Shown: positions 1 to 8,035 of the stretch, in pieces | Numbering within the stretch: position 1 is the stretch's first letter | How the letters are laid out: each line of letters opens with the position of its first letter | DNA from: Spirochaetales bacterium | GTDB taxonomy: Bacteria; Spirochaetota; Spirochaetia; DAHUYW01 | DNA length: 36,674 nucleotides | Direction of reading: 5' to 3' | Assembly (NCBI GenBank): GCA_027306915.1 | Contig: DAHUYW010000043.1 | Coordinates: 1-36,674, forward strand | Notes under the pieces: model-generated | The model's database searches: none | The model's input: only the letters and a program-made list of their open reading frames with translations | Told to the model about the DNA's origin: nothing | Translations under genes and position numbers: made by a program

Positions 1-777
1 GATCGGGCCGCTATACTCCATTCCGGCGGAAGAGGGATCGCTTCCGTCGAGGGAGTAGCGCACCCAGGCGAAGCCCTCGGTTCTTATACAGAGAGTCTGC
101 GCGTTCGCGAAGCGCCCGGCCACCGGGCTTACCACGCGAATCGAGGCGGGAGCCTCCCGCGCGGGAAGAACCAGGTAGCTCCACAATTCGACGGCGCTCT
201 TGGTGCCGGCCTCGTTTTGGCTGTAGGCCTCGAGGCGATAAGGGTCGGATCTAGGCGGCAGACGGAGCGCCTCTCCCGACCAGCTCGTGCCCCCCTTGGC
301 AATAGCTCCGTCGAGGCCGTAGACGATGCGGGAGGTATTCGCCGCGAGACGGACCGTGAGCTCGCTCCGATAGGCACCCGAGGGGAGCGACGCCGAAGGC
401 GGCTCGGGGGTTGTGCGATCGATGACGTAGGTGTATTCGGCGGTCTGGTCAGCTACACCGTTATCCTCGTTTCCGGAAACGTAGAAAGAGTAGACCCTCC
501 GCTCGCCGGCGAGCGCCGAAAGGATCAGGGGCATTCGATAGGTCACCCAATCGGAATCGGCGGAGGGCGGCGGCGAATCGGCGCTTTGCGCAAAGAGATA
601 GCGAAGCCGCGTCTCTCCGGCCGCTGGCTGAATCATTACGGAGACGGTATCCGGATAGGTGCCGGGCGGAGGCTCGAGAGTGAGCGACGGGCCCTCAGCC
701 TGAGCGTGGCGCGCCGCGAAGAGCGCGCAGAGCAAAAGAAGCGAGTGAAGACGAGCACATGGTCTCTTTCTTGTCAT
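1..777 (-). CDS. Secreted repeat protein with chitobiase/FN3-like modules (3' part cut off by window edge)
   Basis: The reading frame is open from ATG at 777 to the left edge, giving 259 codons without a stop, so the protein continues outside the window. Residues 1-27 form a basic stretch, a Leu-rich core and an AQA cleavage site, which is a Sec signal peptide; the product should be periplasmic or exported. The rest is built of repeated beta modules at about 31-122, 123-205 and from 213 on. Each opens with a G-x-Y/F turn (GTYPD, GAYRS, GRFAN) followed by a phrase such as RYLFAQ, VYGLDG or VRYSLDGSDPSS, typical of the chitobiase/beta-hexosaminidase C-terminal (Ig-like) family often found in spirochaete surface proteins. 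It starts 14 bp after the phosphoribosyltransferase stop and is probably cotranscribed with it. Its catalytic or binding partner, if any, lies outside the window. Confidence 0.75.
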   Translation of the reverse strand, partial: MTRKRPCARLHSLLLLCALFAARHAQAEGPSLTLEPPPGTYPDTVSVMIQPAAGETRLRYLFAQSADSPPPSADSDWVTYRMPLILSALAGERRVYSFYVSGNEDNGVADQTAEYTYVIDRTTPEPPSASLPSGAYRSELTVRLAANTSRIVYGLDGAIAKGGTSWSGEALRLPPRSDPYRLEAYSQNEAGTKSAVELWSYLVLPAREAPASIRVVSPVAGRFANAQTLCIRTEGFAWVRYSLDGSDPSSAGMEYSGPI

Positions 778-791
778 GTGCCTACCGACGT

Positions 792-1391
792 TCAGAACGA
801 GCTCAACACTTTGCGCAGCTCCGGATCGGACGAATAGTAGTACTTTTCCTTTTCCTCGTTCGTAAGCCCGACCAGCTCGTGGCTCATGTAGTGAATCCAG
901 ATGTCATCGTCGGGCGACTCGACGACGTGCTTTCGGCAGTAGTAGTCCGGGTGTATCGGCAGCTGTTCCTGCTGGTAGGCGATAACCTTGTAGTCGTGGA
1001 CGGCGATCTTCAGGTCCTCACGAGGGATCCCCTTGTCGATGATGATTTCCGCAAGGTGATTGATGGTCCGCCCCGAATCGAAGATGTCGTCCACCAGGAG
1101 AACCTTGTCACCGGTGCGGAGGTGGGCGGGGTTGTAGGTCCATCCGTCGACCATCACCCGCTCGCGCTTGCGAATGTCGGTATAGGAGCGTGCGACAACC
1201 GCGGCGTAGAAGACCGGGCGACTGGTCGTTCGAACGGTCTTGAAATACTCGCTGAGGACATTGCCGACGTAAGCCCCGCCCCGCAGCAAGACGTAAATGA
1301 CATCGGGGACGAACCCCTCGTTGTGAATCCGGTAGGCAAGCTTGAGCGAGTTGTTGCGCACCTGATCGTAGGGAAGAAAGTCCTTTCTCAT
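792..1391 (-). CDS. Purine-type phosphoribosyltransferase (Gpt/Hpt-like)
   Basis: A 199-residue cytoplasmic enzyme of the type I phosphoribosyltransferase fold, which joins a nucleobase to the ribose phosphate of PRPP. The PRPP loop is clear at residues 98-110 (LLVDDIFDSGRTI), and the PPi-binding LRGG lies at 36-39. Length and motif order fit hypoxanthine/xanthine-guanine salvage enzymes. The C-terminal hood that sets base specificity (around 145-170, with DDDIWIHY) does not let me name the base. The ATG at 1391 has GAGGA 7 nt upstream. It lies 73 bp downstream of htrA in the same direction, and the secreted repeat protein follows 14 bp later. Confidence 0.85.
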   Translation of the reverse strand: MRKDFLPYDQVRNNSLKLAYRIHNEGFVPDVIYVLLRGGAYVGNVLSEYFKTVRTTSRPVFYAAVVARSYTDIRKRERVMVDGWTYNPAHLRTGDKVLLVDDIFDSGRTINHLAEIIIDKGIPREDLKIAVHDYKVIAYQQEQLPIHPDYYCRKHVVESPDDDIWIHYMSHELVGLTNEEKEKYYYSSDPELRKVLSSF

Positions 1392-1464
1392 TGGGCGTCC
1401 TCGTTGGACCGAACCGCGAGCCGGCCGAGCCTCTCGGGGAGACGGCCCGCCGGCCGGGCGGTGT

Positions 1465-2979
1465 TCAAGATCCGCCGCCTCGCTCGACGGCGATGTCTAT
1501 CGATTTCCCCTGGCGCTCGAGCGTGAAGTCGAACTTCGTCCGCGACTCGTTGATTGCGCGGTAGAACTCGATCGCATTATTCGTCGGCGCACCGTTGACC
1601 GCCTTGACAAGATCACCCTGCTGAATCCCGGCGACGGCGGCGGGCGTCCCATCGACAACGTCGGCGACGACTAGCCCGCTCATTTCGGTCGAAAGCTTGA
1701 GCTGCTTTCTGATCTGCTCGTCGATGGGAATGACGGTCAGGCCCGGCCACAGGTCGCGGTCCTTATTGATCTGAGCGTCGGGCAGGCGCAGGGCGATTCG
1801 GACCGTAACGGTCATGGGATGGCCGTAACGGACGACGTCAAAGCTTGCATCCTTCCCCACCGGGAGGTCTCCGACGACCCGGATGAGATCGTTGGTGTTG
1901 GTGATCTGCTCGCCGTTTATCGCCTTGACGAAATCACCGGGCTTCAATCCGCCCTTGTCTGCCGGTGAGTTGACGAAGACGTGGTAGATGAGCGAGCCCT
2001 GCAGACCCTTCACGCCAAGCTGCGTAGCAAGGGAGGGATAGGGATCTTGAACGCTCACTCCGAGCCATCCGTACTGTACGACGCCGTGCTCGATGAAATC
2101 GGTTATGGCTCGCTTGGCGTCGTTGATGGCGATTGCGAAGCCGAGCCCGACGCTCCCGCCCGCAGGGGAAGCGATCCAGCTGTTTATGCCGACCACCTGC
2201 CCTCGCATGTCGACGAGCGCGCCTCCGGAATTGCCGCGATTGATGGCGGCGTCCGTTTGAATGAACTGGGCGACAGTGTTCCCCGGCCCTACCCCCTCGC
2301 GTCCGATCGCGCTCACGATGCCCGCGGTGACCGTCGACATGAATCCGAAGGGGTTCCCGACCGCGAGGACCCAGTCGCCGACCTTCATATCGTTGGAATT
2401 GCCGAGGGTTGCAATCGGAATGTTCGCCTCAGACGTGGTGAACGAGACCAACGCGAGATCCAGACGCGGGTCTTTGCCGACCAGCTTGGCTCGGTATTGT
2501 CGCTTGTCGTACAGCACGACGTTGATCTCGGATGCGTTGCCCACGACGTGGTTATTGGTGAGGACGTAGACTGTGTCGCCGGTCTTGCGCACAATGACGC
2601 CCGACCCGAGCCCCTCCTGGCGGAACTCCTGCGTCTTCGGCGAATCCTTTTCCTGCCCTGGATTCTGCGGCAGGAGAAAGTTCCAGGGCCAGCCTTGGCC
2701 GACGTCCGGCACGGGCTGCTTCACGATGTCGACGACGTTTATCTCGACGACGACCGGAAGGACCTTTGCGGCGACTGAGCGGAAGGACGGGAAGGTACCG
2801 TTCGGATCTCCGCCTGCGGAGGCGGTTGCTTGCGCCTGTGCCGTCTGGCCCCCGGGTGACAGTGTGGAGCAGGAGAGCGTGGTCAGCGCGAGGAGGGCCC
2901 CGAGGAGGACCGGCGCCAGTGCGAGCTTGAAAGCGAAAAGCTTCTTGGAATGAGAAATGCCTTGAGTTTGGTCGGGCAT
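1465..2979 (-). CDS. htrA: HtrA/DegP-family periplasmic serine protease with two PDZ domains
   Basis: A 504-residue envelope protease and chaperone that degrades misfolded exported proteins. Residues 15-37 form an export signal ending TTLSC, so Cys37 could be lipidated under the relaxed spirochaete lipobox; if so, the enzyme is membrane-anchored. The trypsin-like domain carries the triad His144 (TNNHVVG), Asp174 (RLDLAL) and Ser251 (GNSGG). PDZ1 spans about 303-395 and PDZ2 about 415-500, the usual DegP/DegQ length. The ATG at 2979 has AGGAG 6 nt upstream. Residues 87-122 form a Pro/Gln-rich insert before the first beta strand, equivalent to the LA loop of DegP. It follows map by 66 bp in what looks like one long envelope/translation operon. 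Confidence 0.95.
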   Translation of the reverse strand: MPDQTQGISHSKKLFAFKLALAPVLLGALLALTTLSCSTLSPGGQTAQAQATASAGGDPNGTFPSFRSVAAKVLPVVVEINVVDIVKQPVPDVGQGWPWNFLLPQNPGQEKDSPKTQEFRQEGLGSGVIVRKTGDTVYVLTNNHVVGNASEINVVLYDKRQYRAKLVGKDPRLDLALVSFTTSEANIPIATLGNSNDMKVGDWVLAVGNPFGFMSTVTAGIVSAIGREGVGPGNTVAQFIQTDAAINRGNSGGALVDMRGQVVGINSWIASPAGGSVGLGFAIAINDAKRAITDFIEHGVVQYGWLGVSVQDPYPSLATQLGVKGLQGSLIYHVFVNSPADKGGLKPGDFVKAINGEQITNTNDLIRVVGDLPVGKDASFDVVRYGHPMTVTVRIALRLPDAQINKDRDLWPGLTVIPIDEQIRKQLKLSTEMSGLVVADVVDGTPAAVAGIQQGDLVKAVNGAPTNNAIEFYRAINESRTKFDFTLERQGKSIDIAVERGGGS

Positions 2980-3045
2980 ACAAGACTCCTACGTCTCAAA
3001 TTGGTTCGTCTTTTCTCCAGCAACTCGCGGAGCCGGCCGGAAACG

Positions 3046-3810
3046 TTACGGGCGGCCCCCATTTGGATGTACGGTTAACACCTCGGTCCTGTCCTCGAAG
3101 ATCGCGACGGTGTGCTCGAAGTGAGCGGAGAGGCTATTGTCCACGGTCTGGACGGTCCACCCATCCTCTAATATCTCGACCTCATCGGTGCCAAGGTTGA
3201 TCATTGGCTCGATCGCGAGCACCATCCCGTTCTTGATGCGGGGATTCGGCCCAGGACCAACGTAGTTCGGGATTTGGGGATCCTCGTGCAGCGAGAAGCC
3301 GACTCCGTGGCCGCAGAACTGCCGGACGATCCCGTAGCCCGCTGAGTGCGCGCGGTCGAACACCGCGGCGGAGATATCCTTGATTCGATTGCCGAGCACT
3401 GCCCGCTCGACTCCGAGCCGCAGGCACTCCCTCGTGACGTCGAGGAGAGCCTTGGCTTCGAGAGAGACCTTCCCGATCGGAATGGTGTAGGCCGCGTCGC
3501 TGATGTAGCCCGAAAGATCGACCCCCAAGTCCAGCCCCAGGATGTCGCCCTCCTCAAGCCGCCGCTTGTCCGGAATGCCGTGGATGACCACCTGATTCAC
3601 CGAGGTGCAGAGGCTTGCCGGGTAGCCCTCGTAGCCGAGGAATGCGGGCTTGCCTTTGTGCCGGACGATGTAGTCGCGGGCAAACCGGTCGAGTTCGAGG
3701 GTGGTTATGCCTACGTCCACCATGCGTACCAGCTCACCAAGAGTCTCGTTGAGGAGGATACAGGAATCTCGAATGCGGTCGATTTCTTTAACCGTCTTGA
3801 GCTTGATCAT
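3046..3810 (-). CDS. map: Methionine aminopeptidase, type I
   Basis: Removes the initiator Met from new proteins in the cytoplasm. The 254-residue product has all five metal ligands of the family: Asp94, Asp105, His168 (CGHGVG), Glu201 (IEPM) and Glu232 (EHT), plus the substrate His77, each three residues before its E. coli counterpart. The frame stays open for another 148 codons upstream, but that part is a shadow of the preceding TPR gene and has no family similarity. I chose the ATG at 3810, 28 bp after the TPR stop, because the protein then begins right at the conserved IKLKTVKEID helix. No N-terminal zinc-finger extension is present. Confidence 0.95.
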   Translation of the reverse strand: MIKLKTVKEIDRIRDSCILLNETLGELVRMVDVGITTLELDRFARDYIVRHKGKPAFLGYEGYPASLCTSVNQVVIHGIPDKRRLEEGDILGLDLGVDLSGYISDAAYTIPIGKVSLEAKALLDVTRECLRLGVERAVLGNRIKDISAAVFDRAHSAGYGIVRQFCGHGVGFSLHEDPQIPNYVGPGPNPRIKNGMVLAIEPMINLGTDEVEILEDGWTVQTVDNSLSAHFEHTVAIFEDRTEVLTVHPNGGRP

Positions 3811-3838
3811 TGTGGCGTCCGCAGGCTGTAGCAGGGTA

Positions 3839-5518
3839 TCACTTTTCTGCTGCCGATTCAAGTTTTCGCAGTAGGAGAGCGCCGGCGAGATTCGAGGGAT
3901 CGATGTCCATCGCGTAGAGAAGCTCGCGCTTCGCCCCTTCCGTATTCCCGGAAAGATACAGCGCATTCGCGAGCTCGACATGGATTTGAGCCCGGTCGGG
4001 GGATTGAATAACCGGGGCGGTCTGCTGCAGGAGGAGATCGGCCTTCTGGAGCGAGTCGACGGCCCTGGTGTAATCACCCTCCCTCTCTTCGAGCAGGCCG
4101 ATGTTGTATTCGGTTTGCCACTGCTCGTGTGCAGCAGAGGATTTTTCGAAATAGGTAAGCGCGGATGAGAGGTCTTGTCTGACGCTTGTGAGCGCCCCTT
4201 GATAGAAGAGGTACCAGCCCTCGTTTGCGCTTTCCTGCATTTGGCGCAAGACAAGCTCTATGCCTTCGTAGTCGTGGATCCCGAAAAGATACCAGCCAAG
4301 ATAGCGGGCAATCCGCGCGCGTTCGACCGGCGCCCCGCGTGCGCTTTGATAAAAGAGCTGCCAGAGGCGGCTGCGGTAGCTCTCGGGACTTCCGGATGCC
4401 CCGCTGACGCGGAGACTCAAGAGATTCGCATCGAGGTCGTCGGGGTTGGCTTTGAGGTATTGCTCGAGCACGGCCGCAGCCTTCGCGGGATCGCGATCGA
4501 GGCGGTAGGCCTCCGCAAGGCTGAGCGCAATCTCCTTTCGGTCCGGGAAGAGCCGGTCGCCCTCCTCGAGATAGCCTGTGGCGCGCGGATCGTCCGACCG
4601 CCCGGAAAGCCATCCGAGATTGGCGTAGGGAATCCAGGAATAGGATGGCTGCTGCTGGATAAAAAGCCGATAGCGGGCAGCGGCTTCGTCATAGTGCTTC
4701 TGAAGCATTCGGATGTCGATTGAGAGAAGCTCGAGCGCGGCGCTGCGCCCTTCGGGAGGCATCGAATCGAAATAGTTGAGCGCCGCATCGAGCTCATTGG
4801 CGTCATAGGAAACGAGCATTCCGAGCTCGGGGCTCGCTTCTGAACGAAGGGTTATGAGCAGCTTGTAGGCGCCCGCCAGGTCGCCGCGGTAGGCGTCAAG
4901 GAGGATGGCATCGATGAGAAAATCTCGGTTTCCGGTCTCCTGCGCCAGCCGCTGGAACAGGTCGGGGCTCTTGGATGTGATCGCCTCGACGTAGCTGCGG
5001 CCTTCGGTGTCCAGGCTGATGGAAGAGGGTTTGATCGCGGGATAGGCGCGCAGGACCGCCTCGGTCTTGAGCCCGGCATAATCCGAGCCGCGCAGGTGGC
5101 GTTCGGATAGCGTTATAGCCTCAGAGTAGCGGCCAGTTCGATCGTCAGCGAAGACGACGAGAGCCCACAGCTCGGTCGCCCCCGGCAGTCGGCGAGTCCC
5201 CCGCAAGGCCACCGTTCGCAGAAGCTCGTAGCTCTTTTCTCCTTCCGAGATCTGATAGGCACGTTTTGCGACCGAAAGCCAGTCCTCGCGTGTGGCGGCC
5301 GCCCGGGCCGCTCGCTGCACAAACCTCCGCGCATGATCATAGAACCCGCCGGCAATATCGCGGTCCGCGGCGGCAAGGGCCTGTCGGAGCTCGCCGGCCT
5401 CTTTCGCCCTTGTCTCTTCATGCAGCACAAGAAAGAGCGCCAGGCCGAGGCCGAGCAGAGCTGCTGCGGCGATTATCCAGACGGCAGGCGAGCGGCGCGG
5501 TCCGCCCCTACCCCTCAT
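3839..5518 (-). CDS. Membrane-anchored TPR-repeat protein
   Basis: A 559-residue protein with a basic N-terminus and one membrane segment at about 13-31. This is followed by an Ala/Arg-rich helical stretch and then TPR-type helix pairs to the end (for example around 265-350, 390-430, 450-520 with patterns such as YFEKSSAAHEQWQTEYNIGLLEER and ELANALYLSGNTEGAKREL). The bulk should lie on the periplasmic side, tethered to the inner membrane, and probably acts as a protein-protein scaffold. I cannot assign a partner from sequence. It overlaps the nusB end by 11 bp and is followed by map after 28 bp, so it is translated from the same message. The ATG at 5518 has only a weak ribosome-binding site, which suggests coupling to nusB. 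Confidence 0.75.
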   Translation of the reverse strand: MRGRGGPRRSPAVWIIAAAALLGLGLALFLVLHEETRAKEAGELRQALAAADRDIAGGFYDHARRFVQRAARAAATREDWLSVAKRAYQISEGEKSYELLRTVALRGTRRLPGATELWALVVFADDRTGRYSEAITLSERHLRGSDYAGLKTEAVLRAYPAIKPSSISLDTEGRSYVEAITSKSPDLFQRLAQETGNRDFLIDAILLDAYRGDLAGAYKLLITLRSEASPELGMLVSYDANELDAALNYFDSMPPEGRSAALELLSIDIRMLQKHYDEAAARYRLFIQQQPSYSWIPYANLGWLSGRSDDPRATGYLEEGDRLFPDRKEIALSLAEAYRLDRDPAKAAAVLEQYLKANPDDLDANLLSLRVSGASGSPESYRSRLWQLFYQSARGAPVERARIARYLGWYLFGIHDYEGIELVLRQMQESANEGWYLFYQGALTSVRQDLSSALTYFEKSSAAHEQWQTEYNIGLLEEREGDYTRAVDSLQKADLLLQQTAPVIQSPDRAQIHVELANALYLSGNTEGAKRELLYAMDIDPSNLAGALLLRKLESAAEK

Positions 5519-5939
5519 CGCGGCCCACCTGCGTCCGTCTAATCCCGTCCAGGACGCCGTTGATGAAGCGGTAGGAGTCGTCGCTTCCGAACTCCTTCAC
5601 GATGTCGATTGCTTCGTCGATGGTGACGGAAGCCGGGATGTCCTTCTGGTAGAACAGAGAGTAGACGCTCATGCGAAGGATGGCCAGGTCGACTCGAGCA
5701 AGGCGGGCAAAGTCCCAATTCTCGAGGTGAGTCTTGATGGCCGAGTCGATCGCCTCGAGATTTTCCAGGGTTCCAGCGACGATGAGCCGGGCGAAGCTCG
5801 TTGCCTCTTCGTCGACCCTTTCCCAATGCTCCGCATCGAGCCACGGAAACTGCAGGAGCTCTTCGAGGGAAACGCGGGTAAAGTCCCACCCGAAGAGAGC
5901 CTGGAAAGCGATGATCCTGCCCTGTCTCCGTGACCCCAT
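5508..5939 (-). CDS. nusB: Transcription antitermination factor NusB
   Basis: A 143-residue all-alpha RNA-binding protein. In the family, NusB pairs with NusE/S10 on boxA of rRNA transcripts and keeps RNA polymerase processive. Family signatures seen: the basic start (SRRQGRIIAFQALFGWDF), the central RLARVDLAILRMSVYSLFY helix and the C-terminal PASVTIDEAIDIVKEFGSDDSYRFINGVLDGI, which is highly diagnostic. Length is normal. The ATG at 5939 follows the ppiC stop by 9 bp without a clear Shine-Dalgarno sequence, and the 3' end overlaps the TPR gene by 11 bp; both point to coupled translation. Confidence 0.95.
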   Translation of the reverse strand: MGSRRQGRIIAFQALFGWDFTRVSLEELLQFPWLDAEHWERVDEEATSFARLIVAGTLENLEAIDSAIKTHLENWDFARLARVDLAILRMSVYSLFYQKDIPASVTIDEAIDIVKEFGSDDSYRFINGVLDGIRRTQVGRDEG

Positions 5940-5948
5940 ATACGACGA

Positions 5949-7001
5949 TCAGTTCAGATTTTGCTTGAAGATCTTGATGTCCGCCTGTTTTTTCAATCCG
6001 TCGACGATCTCCTGCACCGCCTGCTCGAAGGCCTGCTGCTTCTCCTGCTGGATGAGAAGATTGCGAATGTAGTCATGGACCGTCATCGGATCCCCCGGCG
6101 CCAGGTGATCGGTCAGGGTCAGAAGCTTCGCCGGATAGTGCTCCGTTATCTGGACGATGTGGTAGCCGATGTTGGACTGAAGCTCCTTCACCTCTCCGAC
6201 CTTGAGCGTAAAGATCTTGTCGATGAACGATTGGCCCAGGAGTTGAATGTAGCGCGTGTCATCCCGTGCGAGGTAGCCGAAATCCCCGCCCGTGTAGCGG
6301 CCTCGCGGATCGTCGGTGTACTGTGTTACGAGCTGCGCAAAGGTCGCTTGGCCGTTTACGTACTGTCGATAGATGTCGTCGGCGCGCTGCTTCGCCTTGG
6401 CCGCCTGGTCGGAGTTCAGGCCTCGTGTGTCGATGAAGACCTGATTGAACCGGACGATCTCCGGATTCGTCAGCTGGCTCGATATGAGCGCATAGCGCTG
6501 CTGGATTTGATCCTCAGTCGGATCGGGGACCCCGTTTATGAGGTCGCCCTTCTTCGCCATGATGTACTGCTGGCGGGTGAGCTGGGTGCGTATGTTCTGG
6601 ACGTACTGGTCCCACGACTGACCGGTTTGCTGGAACACGAAGTTGTGGTACTGATCGTCGGAAAGCGGGCCTATCCGCGCCTCCACCTGCTTACGCTGCT
6701 GCTCAATGACGTTGTCCACCGCGCTTTCCGGAACCGTGATGTTATCGCGTTTGGCGGCCTGGCTGATGAGAACTTCCGCGATCATGGAGTCCAGCACCCG
6801 CATTTTGTCCTCGGGAGAGCTCGGGAGACCGTTCTGACGCCTCAAGGTCTCCACTTGATTGTAGCGCGCGTTCAGCTGGCTTACCGAGATATATTCGGGC
6901 TGCACCAGGTTGACGGTCGCCGCCGGCTTGTCAATGACCTGAGCCCACAATCCGATCGGCGCCAGGGCCGTCAGAAAAAGCACAATGCTAATGCGTTTCA
7001 C
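5949..7001 (-). CDS. Periplasmic peptidyl-prolyl isomerase, SurA/PpiC type
   Basis: A 350-residue exported foldase. Residues 1-20 are a signal peptide (ends LWAQ). Residues about 30-165 form a SurA-N-like helical chaperone domain, and about 176-280 a parvulin domain with the usual end NIGYHIVQITEHYPAK. The C-terminal helix (about 300-345) packs with the N-terminal domain in SurA. It presumably escorts outer-membrane proteins. The start is GTG at 7001 with GAGGAG just upstream; an ATG two bases earlier reads straight into a stop and cannot be used. It lies directly before nusB (9 bp). The pairing of such a foldase with nusB is one of my reasons for thinking of a spirochaete. Confidence 0.9.
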   Translation of the reverse strand: MKRISIVLFLTALAPIGLWAQVIDKPAATVNLVQPEYISVSQLNARYNQVETLRRQNGLPSSPEDKMRVLDSMIAEVLISQAAKRDNITVPESAVDNVIEQQRKQVEARIGPLSDDQYHNFVFQQTGQSWDQYVQNIRTQLTRQQYIMAKKGDLINGVPDPTEDQIQQRYALISSQLTNPEIVRFNQVFIDTRGLNSDQAAKAKQRADDIYRQYVNGQATFAQLVTQYTDDPRGRYTGGDFGYLARDDTRYIQLLGQSFIDKIFTLKVGEVKELQSNIGYHIVQITEHYPAKLLTLTDHLAPGDPMTVHDYIRNLLIQQEKQQAFEQAVQEIVDGLKKQADIKIFKQNLN

Positions 7002-7057
7002 ATACTCCTCACTGTTTGGCTGAGAACCGACAAGAAAATGTGCCAGGAAACGATTGG

Positions 7058-7471
7058 TTACACAAGGTGCAGGCGCTTTCCGATCTCCTCGGCCTCGCCT
7101 GGAGATGAGAGTATCTCGGAATTCTTTAGGTACATCCCCTCTTGCTCCATGCCCCGCATGAGGCGAGTCAGGGTCCTGGTAACGCGCATGCCGGATTTCG
7201 CGATGAAGGCGAAGCTGCGCTTGCCGGCGACGATTCCGGCATTCGCAAGGAACGTCGAAACGTGATCGGGGATCTTTCCTCCCCAGGCGGACACGGACGA
7301 GGTGCCGACCGCGAGGTAGTTGTACATGGTGAGCTTGGCGTTTATATCGCGCTCCCCGTCGATGATGTCAACGTGGTGGCCTTGCGATTCGATCCCGCGC
7401 GCCAGGCTTCTCGTTATCTCGATGAGTCGGTTGCGGTCCCTTCCCGCGACATACACCACAGCTACCCTCAA
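7058..7471 (-). CDS. Flavodoxin-fold protein lacking the usual FMN P-loop
   Basis: A 137-residue single-domain protein. The opening beta strand and helix (RVAVVYVAGRDRNRLIEITRSLARGIE), the YLAVGTSSVSAWGGKIP loop and the closing SFAFIAKSGMRVTRTLTRLM segment have the spacing of flavodoxin-like proteins. The phosphate loop T-x-T-G-N-T is replaced by AGRDRNR, so ordinary FMN binding is doubtful. The start is TTG at 7471, preceded by AGAGGGGG at about 7 nt, which strongly supports this non-ATG start. It sits between secG (33 bp) and ppiC (56 bp). I cannot say whether it is a redox protein or only keeps the fold. Confidence 0.7.
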   Translation of the reverse strand: MRVAVVYVAGRDRNRLIEITRSLARGIESQGHHVDIIDGERDINAKLTMYNYLAVGTSSVSAWGGKIPDHVSTFLANAGIVAGKRSFAFIAKSGMRVTRTLTRLMRGMEQEGMYLKNSEILSSPGEAEEIGKRLHLV

Positions 7472-7504
7472 GGTGTGCCCCCTCTCATCTTTCCCAAGGA
7501 CGCG

Positions 7505-8020
7505 CTACTGGGCAAGTCCGTTGCCTCCGGATGTCGGAGCGGTTTGCGGCGCCGGCACACCAGTCCCTCCCGCGGCCGTGTTCACGGGCACCGATTCGGG
7601 CGTTGTCGGAGACGGGGCGCCGGTGCTCGCGGTCGAGGGGCCGCCCGTCAAGGGGACGCTTGAGGCCGGCTTGCCGGTGGAAAGATTGGTGGGAAGCTGC
7701 GCGTTGCTATTCACCGGCGCGAGCCACCACTCCTGGGCCGTCTGCGCCTCTTGGCGCTTGGCGGCCCCAAGCACATCGCCGCTCTGAGGAGTGCGATTTA
7801 CCCAGGCAATTCCAAACGAGCAGAACAGAAAGACGGCGCCCAAGATGGATGTGAAGCGCGTCAGGACGTTCCCGCTTCGAGAGCCAAAGGGGGTGGAGCC
7901 CCCGCCGCCAAAGAGTCCCCCGAGACCCTCGCCTTGCTCGTCCTGGAGCAAGATCACCACGACCAGCAGGATCGCGGTTATGATGAAGATTACGATCAGA
8001 AGTACGCTAATGATACCCAT
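7505..8020 (-). CDS. secG: Preprotein translocase subunit SecG with long C-terminal tail
   Basis: SecG is the small third subunit of the SecYEG channel in the inner membrane. Residues 3-24 and about 55-73 form the two membrane helices. Between them lies the diagnostic loop LLQDEQGEGLGGLFGGGGSTPFGSRSGNVLTR. The family usually ends soon after the second helix, but here about 95 extra residues follow (76-171), rich in Pro, Ser, Thr, Gly and Ala and without hydrophobic segments, so they are probably disordered. Spirochaete SecG proteins can carry tails, and this one is long. It starts at ATG 8020, 15 bp after the tpiA stop, as part of the pgk transcript. Confidence 0.93.
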   Translation of the reverse strand: MGIISVLLIVIFIITAILLVVVILLQDEQGEGLGGLFGGGGSTPFGSRSGNVLTRFTSILGAVFLFCSFGIAWVNRTPQSGDVLGAAKRQEAQTAQEWWLAPVNSNAQLPTNLSTGKPASSVPLTGGPSTASTGAPSPTTPESVPVNTAAGGTGVPAPQTAPTSGGNGLAQ

Positions 8021-8035
8021 TTCACTGTCCTCGCG

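Noticed and set aside
1392..1464. A GC-rich inverted repeat in the gap between htrA and the phosphoribosyltransferase gene
   Set aside because: GCCCG-5-CGGGC has no T-run and is the sort of hairpin expected by chance at this GC content.
3811..4254. A 148-residue extension upstream of methionine aminopeptidase
   Set aside because: It lies antiparallel-free but out of frame inside the TPR gene, is Ser/Arg-rich without family similarity, and the conserved enzyme begins at 3810.
5961..7265. A 434-codon open frame antisense to ppiC
   Set aside because: Long antisense frames are usual here because of GC-rich third positions. It has no start signal or family features, while ppiC is clear.
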